Assembly: GCF_021155765.1 (NCBI RefSeq)
Contig: NC_060108.1
Span: forward strand, 27,826,025 to 27,890,024
DNA: 64,000 nt
Direction of reading: 5' to 3'
Source: Diprion similis
Lineage: Eukaryota; Arthropoda; Insecta; Hymenoptera; Diprionidae
The notes beneath the pieces were generated by a model. That model was not told the DNA's origin. It did not search any database and worked only from the letters and a program-made list of their open reading frames with translations. A program made the position numbers and the translations under genes. How positions within the stretch are numbered: position 1 is the first letter of the stretch; the number at the start of each line of letters is the position of its first letter. Below are positions 12,401 through 22,825 of this stretch, piece by piece.

Positions 12401-13782
12401 CATTTCTCTGCTGTTGGTCCTACGCTTTCCTTCATGTATTTTCTGAGTTCCTTGGGGTCGAATTACTCTAGAAAGGGTCATACCAATCGATTTCGAGACG
12501 AAAAATTCTCGACTCCGAAAATGGAGAAAAAACTAAGGCTAACCCCTTTGGATTATTGACGAAAGGTTCGACATCTTCGAGAAGTGTTGAAATTAATTGT
12601 TTGAGGCACTATTCCGACGTAATTTTGCGAGAGGAATCGATTGGTAGCAGTCCCAATAGGCTGCGAGCAACGCCTGCAAAGTTACAGCCAAAAAACTGCT
12701 TATTTTCGTCGTCATTTCTCTGCTGTTGGTCCTACGCTTTTCTTCATGTGTTTCCTGAGTTCTTTGGGGTCGAATTACTCTAGAAAGGGTCATACCAATC
12801 GATTTCGAGACGAAAAATTCTCGACTCCGAAAATGGAGAAAAAACTAAGGCTAACCCCTTTGGATTATTGACGAAAATTTCGACATCTTCGAGAAGTGTT
12901 GAAATTAATTCTTTGAGGCACTATTCCGACGTAATTTTGCGAGAGGAATCGATTGGTAGCAGTCCCAATAGGCTGCGAGCAACGCCTGCAAAGTTACAGC
13001 CAAAAAACTGCTCATTTTCGTCGTCATTTCTCTGCTGTTGGTCCTACGCTTTTCTTCATGTGTTTCCTGAGTTCTTTGGGGTCGAATTACTCTAGAAAGG
13101 GTCATACCAATCGATTTCGAGACGAAAAATTCTCGACTCCGAAAATGGAGAAAAAACTAAGGCTAACCCCTTTGGATTTTTGACGAAAATTTCGACATCT
13201 TTGAAAAGTGTTGAAATTAATTCTTTGAGGCACCATTCCGACGTAATTTTGCGAGAGAAATCGATTGGTAGCAGTCCCAATAGGCTGCGAGCAACGCCTG
13301 CAAAGTTACAGCCAAAAAACTGCTCGTTTTCGTCGTCATTTCCCTGGTGTTGGTCCTACGCTTTTCTTCATGTGTTTTCTGAGTTCCTTGGGGTCGAATT
13401 ACTCTAGAAAGGGTCATACCAATCGATTCCGAGACGAAAAATTCTCGGCTCCGAAAATGGAGAAAAAACAAAGGCTAACCCCTTTGGATTTTTGACGAAA
13501 ATTTCGACATCTTCGAGAAGTGTTAAAATTAATTCTTTGAGGCACTATTCCGACGTAATTTTGCGAGAGAAATCGATTGGTAGCAGTCCCAATAGGCTGC
13601 GAGCAACGCCTGCAAAGTTACAGCCAAAAAACTGCTCATTTCCGTCGTCATTTTCCTGCTGTTGGTCCTACGCTTTTCTTCATGTGTTTTCTAAGTTCCT
13701 TGGGGTCGAATTACTCTAGAAAGGGTCATACCAATCGATTCCGAGACGAAAAATTTCCGGCTCCGAAAATGGAGAAAAAACT
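9436..13782. repeat. Diverged satellite monomers at the array edge
   Basis: These monomers keep the 312-bp length but no longer show the seven-monomer order. Many carry variants not seen to the left, such as gattattgacg instead of gatttttgacg and a gaaaggttcgac motif at 11938-12570. The last copy is truncated inside the ggagaaaaaact motif at about 13782. Loss of order and higher divergence at the margin is typical of satellite array edges. Confidence 0.8.
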
Positions 13783-14468
13783 GTCATACCTTAGAACCCC
13801 CCCGCTATTCATTTCAGTTTCGTCCAAATCAGTTATCAACTATCAATGCAGTCTTTCTGCAGTTGGGCGAAATGTCTGAAATACTCAAATAGTGATTTTT
13901 GTTGTGGCATTCGCTTAGGTACTAACCAAAACTGTTTGAATTAAAAATATTAAATTATTGGAAAATTGCTACGTCTCAATCTGTGACAAAAAAATATCTC
14001 ATGAATCTTTAAGTTCAAACGTTTTCACGGATCACGAAGTAATGAATCCAATCAAAAATCGTACACGCACGACTATAGGTATATCAGTAGGTTAATAAAT
14101 AAGGTGCGCTTGATGAATGACGTGGTTTCAGAAGTTGAATATCAAGCCTTCGTAAAATATGCAATTAAATCTGTACTGATTTGTCCTACACTATCGTATT
14201 CTGTCATTGCTGCGGTTGTGAATCCGAAGCTGAGCGTGAGTAGGATGTGGTGAAATTGATAACTCTGATAAAAATCGATTCGTGAACAATGGTTGGTATG
14301 TACTAACTTCAGGTCGTTATTTTACCATAATTATCATCGTTACCAATTACTATCACATGATCCTACAGCGTTATTTTCTATCTAATCGGCCTGCAGCCTG
14401 TAACCGTTAGTTTTTTTATACGTTTATCATCGGCAAAGATTGTGAATTACACAAAATAAAAACATGAT
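13783..14468. other. Unique spacer between satellite and first gene
   Basis: This is non-repetitive AT-rich sequence with no convincing reading frame. It presumably contains the promoter and 5' leader of the TSP1 gene. A tttttttatacg stretch near 14410 lies about 55 bases upstream of the first ATG, but I cannot assign a TATA box with confidence. Confidence 0.5.
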
Positions 14469-15758
14469 ATGCGAGTACTATCCGCAATAGTCCTCACGTA
14501 CTGCTTCGGCTGCGTCATTCTGGACAATTTTGACAATGAATTCACGCCCAGGCCAGCAGTCAGTGACAGCAAGATTATCGTCGAAGGCTTAGAAAGCCAA
14601 ATTATATCTTCAACGAAACTTCTAGGTACGATTCCAACCGATGGTGGTGGTACGAGAGAAAGGTTTGTACTAGTACTAAAACTGTATTCCAAGAAATGTA
14701 TTCGCGTACCTCTAACGCTACTCAAAACTTACAATTGATACCAATAGGCATAACCGTCAGACTGGAAGAAGCCAAGCTGGAGCCAAGATTGCTCAAACTA
14801 TAGTGGCGGATAACCACGGAATAGGCCACAACCTTGCATGTTATCAGCACATACCTACGAGAGCCTTAAAAAGTCGAGAACTAGCTTTTACAAATCTGCT
14901 ACCCAAGAGACGTGCCTCGATCAGGACCCGAACGCGGAAAAGGCGTACACCGGTTCGTTGTTTGTAAATACAGATATTTCATCGGTCGAGAAAGATAATA
15001 ACGACAAGAATACAGAAATTGCTGGACAAGACCTTTTTTACAAGCTTTTATTCTTGGGCGTTGGAATTGAATAGGCGAATGAGAGGCAGATTACTACGTG
15101 GCAGCAGCATCACCGAAGAGGTACACGGTCTCTTTTCCGCATTATTCCGCAACACCACGTACGCAAGAAACGCAGGACACCGCTCCACTTACGCCGTAAT
15201 CTTGCTCAGGGGAACCTTTTAAACACAGGCCCCGTCTCGCACGAGCGGCAGACGGAAACTCCACTTTATTACAGAACGCGGGTAAAAACAGGCAATAACG
15301 ATACGCCGCCTTTGAGCAACGAACGTTTCGCACGGGAAGATGATCGTATGTACATATCTTTTCACCCTCACCTAGACCTATATCATTTTGAGTACCGACT
15401 CGCGTTACCTGGCACGGCCTCTTACAATCGGGCTATAAATTGGTCGTACGACAGGGAGCCTGAGTTGCGATTTATCTTCAATTGCACTTTCGGCTATGAC
15501 TGGATATTCGTTGCAGCGGAATACGATGAGGATACCCCTGTAGCCACGGAAGAGATGGAGAATGACATGAGCGACTGGGACGAATGGACCGAATGGAGCG
15601 AATGCAGTACGAGTTGTGGCTGCGGGCGCCAAGTTCGATGGCGTCACTGTGTCGGAAAGGAGTGCATGGCCGGTCTTAAGAAGGCCCAGATAAGAACGTG
15701 TCATCTCAGGGACTGCAATAGCAAGAGTTTGTTGACCTGGCTTGGAATCAAGGCCTGA
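14469..15758 (+). CDS. Secreted protein with a C-terminal thrombospondin type-1 domain
   Basis: Model: exons 14469-14666, 14761-14952, 15016-15120 and 15210-15758, about 347 aa with all junctions in phase 0. Exon 1 starts MRVLSAIVLTYCFGCVI, a good signal peptide. Exon 2 has a very basic stretch (PKRRASIRTRTRKRR) that could hold furin-type cleavage sites. The last exon encodes a TSP1 domain: Trp codons at 15576, 15585 and 15594 form the WxxWxxWS motif, followed by CSTSCGCGRQVRWRHC and three further cysteines, ending DC near the C-terminus. TSP1 domains bind matrix or receptors and are often C-mannosylated on these tryptophans. The signal peptide and TSP1 exon are firm. The middle exons are tentative: the GTTCGT donor at 14953 is weak, and a TAA lies in frame between exons 2 and 3. 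I do not recognise the family. Two decayed copies lie downstream. Confidence 0.65.
15210..15758 (+). CDS. Terminal exon of the TSP1 gene
   Basis: The reading frame is open from the acceptor ttgctcag at 15209 to the TGA at 15756-15758 (182 aa). It begins GNLLNTGPVSHERQTETP and contains an N-glycosylation-type NWS, an aromatic-rich segment of about 60 residues, an acidic linker and the TSP1 domain. An alternative acceptor (aacacag, 15227) would change the phase and does not fit the upstream exon. Confidence 0.7.
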   Translation, partial: GNLLNTGPVSHERQTETPLYYRTRVKTGNNDTPPLSNERFAREDDRMYISFHPHLDLYHFEYRLALPGTASYNRAINWSYDREPELRFIFNCTFGYDWIFVAAEYDEDTPVATEEMENDMSDWDEWTEWSECSTSCGCGRQVRWRHCVGKECMAGLKKAQIRTCHLRDCNSKSLLTWLGIKA

Positions 15759-16120
15759 GTCGAATTACAGCTCTGAGAATTATACTTGGATATTTGTACA
15801 CCTATTGCTGATTACAGTTGCGAACCGATGAACTACATGGAATCGAATACTTCATTCACTTTTCATAACATAGGCATTTCGATGCAAATTATCGCACGTG
15901 TTCAGCTGTTACCACAAAGTTGCCAATTTCACTGCATGCATTTCTCGCATTTTGTAACATTTCATTGGCTTGAATGACGTTTCAAGCACTTTTTTATACA
16001 ATGATCAATCAGCTTATTAACCAAACCAAGTGGAAGCTCTCCATACTCCTTATAATTGTATCACATGGGTCGAGTATCACAGTCGTCTACACAGCTTTGC
16101 CAGATATAAATGTCTCGTAG

Positions 16121-18242
16121 AGTAATGGGAACATCCTTCCAGAAGCAGCTCTATCTTCCGCTGCTACTCTTTGGACAGATGAAAATGCGCAAACCCTACT
16201 AACGAAGGATGCTACTGGCTCGGTAGCCACATTGGTCGAGGCACGGGTTGAAGTGATAGAACCGAGAGTATTAGAATTGCAGATGCACGGAAAGGTTAAG
16301 CGGAAGAGGGAGAGCGAAAGTGAAGTTGGAATCGAGGTTGACATGAAGAACATCAGATCTGCATATGCTTGCATACTTGAACACGACGATCCAGTTGAAT
16401 GAGATAATTCTGTGACAAGAAGGGCACGAGCTGTGGATGACCTCGTTGAAGGTGTCCAGAAAGTCACTGGGACGCGAAATACACATCACGGGTAAGCCGA
16501 TAAGAATATTCGAGACCTAATACCGCATGGGCATACAATTAATCCTCAAATTCTTTATCACAATCTACGATAAGTCGATAGCTGTCATGTATCTGGTACT
16601 TTTTTACCAGAATTAACGGTCACAAACGAGTAAATGGAATAAATAATTATAACAAGTTGGTTCCGAACAGCTGTTCCGGACGATTATCTTTACAGAATCT
16701 CCATTTTGGGAGAGAACGGAAAGTACGTGACAACCACAAGTGCAGTGAATCGAAAATTATAGACGATGCCAAAGAAAAAAACAACGACAATGACAATGAC
16801 GACGACGACGACGACGACGACGTTGGCAGCAGCAACAACGACAACAAAAATGATGGCATCGATGATATCGAAGTCCGTAAAATTGACATACGAAAAGGTA
16901 TACCCTGGTTGATTGGGTCGATGTGTGTATCTAATTTATACCGTGTGTCCAACAATTTCTCCACCAGCATGATTCTCGGACTCTTGGTGATTTGGGAACG
17001 TGAATTGAAATGTTGTAATACAATAATTTCAAGCACGGAAAAATCTGACAGAGATTTTCCTTAATTTTTAATGCTTGCTTAATTAGCTTCAAGCGCGAGA
17101 CTGAGACACATGCGTTTTTGTTATTGCATGATTATAAGCGTACTATATTTTGATTATTTTATCTTACGTTAAAACTTTCATGTGCGTGTAAGCAGAAAAT
17201 CCAGGAATCATCAGGTTTCATTTTTTCTTTGCTTGGTTAAACAACGATTACCGCAAATACAGCAGATTAAACCATATGACATCATTGATGATGTCAGAGC
17301 TCGTTGTCAGTGGAACCAGACAGGCAATCGAAATTACATTTTAGTTCTGTACTACCACGATCATGTAACTTTGGTTGTTTATCGGCTGACGCTGAGTGGC
17401 GAAATTTGCCGAATCTTCCAATTATATTACAAAATCAGTGAAATTCTATTAATCGAAACTCCTGGAATTATCTTGTTTTGGGTGAAAAGAAAAAATATAA
17501 AGCCTGATTATTTTATGTTTACGCAGGTATGAAAATATATGTTAAAAAACCTGCATAGACCCAATTAGGTGCTTCCTTCCCGTTGTCATCGATCACAAAT
17601 GATCAATACATACGATTGACATACCTTCCCATACAAAGAGTGTCTAATGTATAATTAGTAATACTTGATTTTGGAGTCGTGGTAAGGAAAACAGAAATAG
17701 TTAGTCACAATGAAATAATACTCAACTAACTTGACTGAAGCAGAGACAGCTGAAACTTTAATAGAACTGGTGCAAACTTTGTCAGCGCATAAAATTTCTC
17801 GTCCGACTTAGCGCTTAGTTTGTCAACCTTGGAAAACCAGTTCTGGAAGTATAGTAAAATATCTACAGTAAAAAACGTTTCAAAGAGTTGTGTAAACACT
17901 GAGGAATGCCAATGTAGTATTATTACATAATTTCCCAGGACTAGCAAGTACACACACGCATGGGGATAGTTTGAATATCATAGTACACGCCATGCTATAG
18001 TTTGCGGTAAGGTTAACGCGCAAAACATAATTCTTGGCAATAGCCGGACGTCGTAGTAGGCAAGGTCCGAAGATTTGGGATCAGTGGGTCAAATGATCGG
18101 GTTGCAACGTGTCGTGTGGCAACGAAAAATTAATCAGATGGCGTGTCATTGTGTTGCCGGTGGATGTTCTCTGGGTGAAAACGAAGCGCAACTAATGACG
18201 TATACCGATTCAACCTGTCGAGTTGAAGCTTACCACGTGTAA
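16121..18242 (+). pseudogene. Degenerate copy of the TSP1 gene
   Basis: The clearest part is 18070-18242. Codons read KIWDQWVK, then TGA (18094-18096), then SGCNVSCGNEKLIRWR. Two extra bases (GT, 18145-18146) shift the frame, after which HCVAGGCSLGENEAQ follows. It aligns with the intact domain at 15576-15720, and the TGA occupies the third Trp of WxxWxxWS. Upstream are two exon-like blocks. 16121-16491 follows acceptor ctcgtag, precedes donor GTAAGC and has an in-frame TGA at 16400-16402. 16697-16894 lies between acceptor tttacag and donor GTATAC and encodes an Asp-rich stretch. Their membership in this copy is inference from order and strand. A premature stop plus a frameshift argue for a pseudogene. 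Confidence 0.6.
16697..16894 (+). other. Exon-like block with an Asp-rich (GAC)n stretch
   Basis: The block is flanked by a good acceptor (atctttacag) and a donor (aaaag then gtatac). One frame is open throughout and encodes NLHFGRERKVRDNHK, then a run of eight Asp and an Asn/Asp-rich tail. The GAC repeat at about 16797-16823 could simply be a microsatellite. It may be an internal exon of the degenerate TSP1 copy, but the phase from the preceding block would place it in another frame. Confidence 0.35.
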
Positions 18243-18561
18243 TGAATATTGTAATAATTAATTGTAGAATAAGCGATACACAGTCATTTACTTCAGGCAA
18301 ATAGTACTGTACGAATATTGCGGTAGTCTCCCTCACAAATATATACGAAGTAAGCATAGTTCATGGCCATGTCACGGGGGTCGATTTTTTAAAGGAATAA
18401 TATGCCCTACATGGAACAGGATTAAGGCTTTACGATTGACGAAAAAAGGGGGAAAATAAAAGTAATTAATAACATCGATTTCTTTCTGGACTGGTTCTAA
18501 TTGTTACGTCATTCGGATAAATTATCTACTTGATCTAGAATATCCTCAGAATCTTGATTTC

Positions 18562-18708
18562 AAAATTTGAGATCATTGAGATAGTTCGTGCTGCACTCCG
18601 ACTTGTGGATCTGGCAAGTATAGAAGGTGGCGTCATTGTGTAGCTGGAAGTTGTATTTCCGGTGAAAAAGAAGCGCAACAAAAGTCTTGCAAACTGAAGT
18701 GTAGCTGA
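18562..18708 (+). pseudogene. Second degenerate TSP1 domain copy
   Basis: One frame reads KI, TGA (18568-18570), DH, TGA (18577-18579), DSSCCTPTCGSGKYRRWRHC, then VAGSCISGEKEAQQKSCKLK and CS before a TGA stop at 18706. It matches the intact domain (15576-15720) and the other copy (18070-18242). The two internal TGAs sit where the first two Trp of WxxWxxWS belong, and one codon is missing near the third. The cysteine half of the domain is intact. No intact upstream exon was found. This is most simply a decayed tandem duplicate or exon duplicate. Confidence 0.6.
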
Positions 18709-19940
18709 TAAACTGTGAACAATTCATTATAATGTATTTTTTCTCGATTAGTTGACAACTTTGTGAACCCACAGAAGATCAGAATGAAATTGAAATCAAA
18801 ATTTCATGTAACAGGAAACAGGACGGGTACTAAAATTTTTTTCACTTAGTTGGGACCGATCAGAATCGTTTCTCTCGCTAAAATAATTCGGTATACCGTA
18901 TATAGGAATCCGTCTTACCATTTTCTCTGCAGTCAAGATTTTTCACAAAAAAAGGACGCGATGCAATCCGTTCTGCGCAGAGAGTCCCGCTCGTGTTACT
19001 TTTACAGCATTTTGTGTGTCTAATAGCTTAAGGTCGTCAACGCTTTTGAGCGCCGTTCTGCTGTTTGTGAAATCAAGTTGAAAATTGACTTTAAAAAAAT
19101 GTGGTTACAGCCTTCTGCCGTTAGCTTTTATTTCTTATGAAATTATACTCATTAGTGAGAAAAGTCCTAACCGCCTGACAAACGACCTTTAATCTTCAAG
19201 TTCTAAATTTCAATCCATTCATAAGTTTCGACCACTCAACCACTTGACTAAAGTGAATTATGGAAAAAACACACTTTTGCTGTTAAACCGTTTGTTGGCG
19301 CTCACGACATTGTGGTATTAGACGTCATTACGTCATTTCATTTATGCGCTTTTAAACTTGACAGGATTTTTTCTTAAAAAAGGAAAGGATTTGCATTCAC
19401 CGTTACCATATGAAATAACTTTATCATACGTTTACATAATACATACATCACAGTTATTCTTCTTACCTCCTATCCATGAGGCTTGTGTATCTTACATCTA
19501 TATCTGGTTCGTTATAGGCGTTCCATCCCGTAACTTCCATTCTCGATATTGTTATTTTTATTCTTCAATTATACCAGCCAATTGCAGGTGCAAGAGGCAA
19601 GGGGTGAAATGTTTTTGCTCTGCTTCGAGTATCAAAATATATTGTAATTACAATTCAGCCCCTAAACACGATTTTCAACGCACGTTGAATGAACCTTGTC
19701 TTGACCAGCTTCTTGTCGATTGCTTCAAGTTTCGAAGTAATGTCACTTTCGATGAGAAAAGGTGACAATAAAAATTTCCATACATTAGTCCAATTATACA
19801 TAATTTTGTTGATTTGATGAAAGCGGTAGCGCCGTTTGGATCAGCCCATCATGGTTAGAGATATCGTCAGGTGGCATTTCTATATTCATCGTGTAAACCA
19901 AAATTTATTCCGGATTAAAGAACTCTTCCGTTTTGTACAG
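18709..19940. other. No gene recognised
   Basis: AT-rich sequence without a convincing exon. A 135-codon open frame ending near 19765 has low-complexity, biased composition and no recognisable motif. Confidence 0.5.
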
Positions 19941-20153
19941 CACTGGAGGGTTGAATATTGGCATTCTCGTAGAGGTTGCCGGTTCTTGGACCTTTTTCTG
20001 CAAAACAATCGATTGCGGCTTATACATTCGTTACAGTGATTCCGACGAAATCCAGATACTCGCGGGTCGTGAGATTTTCACCCCAAGTCCTGTTTATATC
20101 AATGAAAATCGTGATCACCAAAATATCCAAGATATGATCATCGTCGTTACCAG
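19941..20153 (+). other. Exon-like fragment resembling a GOLD domain (SEC14-like type)
   Basis: An open frame between acceptor ttttgtacag (19940) and donor accag|gtctta (20153) encodes TGGLNIGILVEVAGSWTFFC, then KTIDCGLYIRYSDSDEIQIL, then AGREIFTPSPVYINENR. The order of features fits the C-terminal GOLD domain of SEC14-like lipid-transfer proteins from memory: a Gly-Ser turn, Trp and Phe, a short DIGF-like strand, YSDSDE, and an R with a following Glu. The CRAL-TRIO part is not seen nearby, so this is either a lone exon of a scattered gene or a pseudogene fragment. The family assignment is an inference. Confidence 0.3.
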
Positions 20154-20322
20154 GTCTTACAAATTCTAATTTATTATACACTATCTAATGGATATTACTA
20201 TCTTGCCGTAAAAATTATCGCATTATTTGATGGAAAACCAAAATACGAGTAATTTCGCGAGTTGAATTTTTACCCATCTAACCATACACTGCGAAGAAAT
20301 TCTGTTTCAGCTAAAGAAATAT

Positions 20323-20328
20323 TTTATT
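20323..20328 (-). terminator. Polyadenylation signal AATAAA of BLOC1S4
   Basis: AATAAA on the minus strand, about 150 bases past the stop codon at 20480, is correctly placed for the BLOC1S4 3' end. Confidence 0.45.
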
Positions 20329-20479
20329 GTAGGTGGGGTGAAAATACTTCGATGCTCCAGCTTAAGTTTTGTTGATGCAACGATCGATTTTGTTGCGAGG
20401 ACAAAAACAATTTGCTATAGCGGAGAAATTTTATATCGCGAGTAAGCGGATTCCGCTGGGATGAGCAAAGAGATACCTT

Positions 20480-20752
20480 CTAACGGATATATTTGTCACA
20501 GTTTAAAGAGATGGCGTACAGTAAACTTACGAAAAAGGACAGCGGATTCAATTTGCTGAAGAGTGAATCGGGTACACCCAGATCTGCCTCGGCAGCATCT
20601 ACAGCAGCTTCCAAGGATACAAGGGTTACATTTGCCCGTCCGACGACATGCTCAAGGGCGTCGATGCGCCTACACAAGCTTGTCAATTCTTGCCGTACTA
20701 CTTGCACGCGTGGAATTTGTCCATTAAGACATTCTGCACCCTCCGACTGAAC
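20480..20752 (-). CDS. BLOC1S4: BLOC1S4 exon 3 (terminal)
   Basis: It begins after TTTGCTCAG with VQSEGAECLNGQIPRVQVV and contains the coiled coil ELTSLCRRIDALEHVVGRAN, then EAAVDAAEADLGV. The last 14 codons after a possible GTAAGT donor are less certain. Confidence 0.65.
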   Translation of the reverse strand, partial: VQSEGAECLNGQIPRVQVVRQELTSLCRRIDALEHVVGRANVTLVSLEAAVDAAEADLGVPDSLFSKLNPLSFFVSLLYAISLNCDKYIR

Positions 20753-22610
20753 CTGAGCAAAGGAAGGTGTGGAGCTTTAAAGAAGGTGTAATAAAAAAAT
20801 TGTTGAGGGGGCTTGTCAAGGTCTGTTAGTATTGGGAAAAGGCTACAGTAAAATTTCACCAGCCGCGTAAATTCAAAACTCTGATATTGGATGGAGAATC
20901 GCGCTGTACGCATACAGCCCTTTCGCGCTCGTTGTACTTAGTTAGCTTTTGATAATGGATTAATCCAATAGTGACATTAACGTGATTGACAAAAATTAAT
21001 TTGTAGCAATGGCTCTGCTGACTTGAAAATTACTATTAAAAACCTTACCATGCCGAATATGGATTCGAACTCTTCAAGCCGCATCATCATATCTTCTATG
21101 GTGTTGTGAAGCACTCTGACCTGCAACGGAAGTAAAAAAACAGCTATTATTTATCCACCTTATGTCTATCGAACCGACGTGTTCCTACCAGGTACAGTTT
21201 CCTCTCAGGCAGTTTCTACTTATGGGTAGCGATAGGTGAGCCTCACTCCGGGTACCAGGTACACATAGGGAGGTCGATTCTGACCGATTCAAGGCCACCG
21301 GTGTCGTTTGCTACAATCTATTCAACCTGCGTAGGAGACGACACCGCGGCACCGGTGGCCTTGAAACGGACAGAATCCACCTCGGGCGGTGTAAATTGCT
21401 CAAAAGAAGGCATGCACACGCGTCGCAGGCACAAGCCGCAATATCGCAGTCGGCATAGATAGGTGGAAGATTACGCGAGCGGGTATCCACTTTCCATACG
21501 CGTTGCGTGTGTAACGCGCATACATTTATAATCATGTCGGAATGGAAAAGTTATACACCCATGCATATCATTCTAGAGATAATGGCCTCATGTAGACTGC
21601 TGTGCTAACTCGCCATCGGCACGGCCAGGAAATAAAAGACAAGGAGACAGATCTCTATGCTGGGTGCACACCAAATCTTACGTCGAATTTATTACCATCG
21701 TATCTTGCCACTCGAAGTACTACTAGTGATATCCGACGCCGGTTCACGACAACGGCGTGGTGCAGCGTTTGTTTACATTGCATTCAAATCTCGAAAGCGA
21801 TCTCTAGCACGTGGTTGGCAGAAGTTGTTCTGAAAATGTGTCTTATACCGGGGCGTAAGACCGGTTACAAATCGGAAATATGCGAGTGCAGAGTTGGGAG
21901 TTGAAAATCCTAGTTTCTTCAAAACTTGGACGGTTAATTTTTATCTTACTTTATTTTATGGTTAATACCAAACTTGCTTGTCGATGAATTTTTTTTTCAA
22001 ACAGTAACTTATTGCGGCAACAATTTATGGCGACAATAGTCGTCAAAATTATGATCCTTGTATTATTCAGAACGATATATTGAACAGCTGGCACGCGCGT
22101 TGTCTTCTCACGCCGTGCCAAAGTATTCATTGATAAAGAACGTATCTCGACTGCATACCGACGGTCGGCGAAACCCAGTGTCGGGCACCAGCACCGCGAG
22201 TAGAAGAATCCCGTACTACTATAGAGATAGTCGAAATTCGATCCAGGTTCCGTGGCATTGGAGTTCGGTCTCCTTGTCTCGTACTTCCTTGGCTCAGCCG
22301 AACCCGTGCCCGCGGGCATTTAGGTTCTTGTTAAGTGTGTTCACCGACAGCTGTCGCTGCTGGCACATGAGGATTCGACTGAAATTAATACTTTATAGTT
22401 CCTTGCCGTGTCTACGGGCCGAGAGAAGTGGAATTAGCGTAAGGTCTAGAGCAGTCAGCGACCGACATTGCTATGAAGAAAACACACGTCATTGTAACCG
22501 CCGAGTACCGCGGTCTGCAATCAATAACGTATTTTTGCGCGACAATTTACCTGACTGGTGAGGTCGATTTTCGCGTAGGCGGCATGGTCAGCGGCTAGTT
22601 CGTCGATCAT
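20480..22610 (-). CDS. BLOC1S4: BLOC-1 complex subunit 4 (cappuccino family)
   Basis: Model on the minus strand: exon 1 22610-22551 (20 codons, starts MIDELAADHAAYAKIDLTSQ), exon 2 21120-21049 (24 codons), exon 3 20752-20480 (90 codons plus TAG), 134 aa. All introns are phase 0 with GT-AG ends (GTAAAT/TTGCAG; GTAAGG/TGCTCAG). Exon 2 gives VRVLHNTIEDMMMRLEEFES, and exon 3 has the heptad-rich VVRQELTSLCRRIDALEHVV. The protein is a small helical coiled-coil subunit of BLOC-1, which works in biogenesis of lysosome-related organelles and endosomal sorting in the cytosol. An in-frame TAG lies just upstream of the chosen ATG. A GTAAGT donor in exon 3 (20530) could allow a longer 3' form, but AATAAA at 20328-20323 supports termination in this exon. 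The assignment rests on remembered family resemblance. Confidence 0.7.
21049..21120 (-). CDS. BLOC1S4: BLOC1S4 exon 2
   Basis: It encodes VRVLHNTIEDMMMRLEEFES followed by IFGM, bounded by TTGCAG and GTAAGG. It is the most family-like exon, with the RLEEFE helix. Confidence 0.7.
21270..21383. repeat. Inverted repeat hairpin
   Basis: Arms of about 40 bases (gaggtcgattctgaccgatt... and its reverse complement, including the core aaggccaccggtg) flank a spacer of about 35 bases. It lies in BLOC1S4 intron 1. It resembles a small foldback element. Confidence 0.7.
22551..22610 (-). CDS. BLOC1S4: BLOC1S4 exon 1
   Basis: It encodes MIDELAADHAAYAKIDLTSQ and ends at CAG|GTAAATTG. An in-frame TAG upstream on the minus strand supports the ATG at 22610. 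Confidence 0.6.
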
Positions 22611-22825
22611 GATGAAAAATCTCCGATTCTACGCGAAAGCCCCGTCCCAAGTTGCCGTTGCGACCTCGTGCGCCGGTTCAACGACGCATACTGCGTTCGT
22701 AACGCTATAGGCCTAACTGGGCAAGTCACCGAGCATGCGCTCTGCGGGCGTTTCCTGAGTTCCCCGAACTGCGCAATAGCGATAAGCTTTTCCAGTACCC
22801 CAGCGCACACGATGAAAATACATAA

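Larger units (their letters stand above)
1..13782. repeat. 312-bp satellite DNA array, about 44 tandem monomers
   Basis: A single sequence recurs head to tail with a period of exactly 312 bp from the left edge of the window to about 13782, where the last monomer breaks off and unrelated sequence begins. A landmark (ggattttt followed by gacgaaaattt) falls at 388, 700, 1012 and every 312 bases up to 13492 with no slippage, so I see no indels in about 13.8 kb. Monomers differ only by substitutions. Because 312 is divisible by three, the same short open frames of about 75 codons recur in each copy; they end at fixed stops, lack conserved ATG starts and are not considered coding. The array continues beyond the left edge. 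I found no canonical CENP-B box. A centromeric, pericentromeric or heterochromatic location is plausible but not shown. Confidence 0.98.

Noticed and set aside
1..13782. Dozens of repeated 60-76 codon reading frames on both strands in the satellite
   Set aside because: They recur only because the period is 312 (3 x 104), start mostly at non-ATG codons, end at fixed stops and carry satellite substitutions without a coding pattern.
1..13782. CENP-B box in the monomer
   Set aside because: No match to the NTTCGNNNNANNCGGGN pattern was found on either strand; CGGG is absent from the consensus, and the one variant that has it lacks the rest.
1..13782. CRISPR array
   Set aside because: The repeat has no alternating repeat/spacer structure, the unit is 312 bp and the context is eukaryotic.
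22058..22561. 167-codon plus-strand reading frame
   Set aside because: It overlaps a BLOC1S4 intron, has no domain or family-like motif and its composition looks random.
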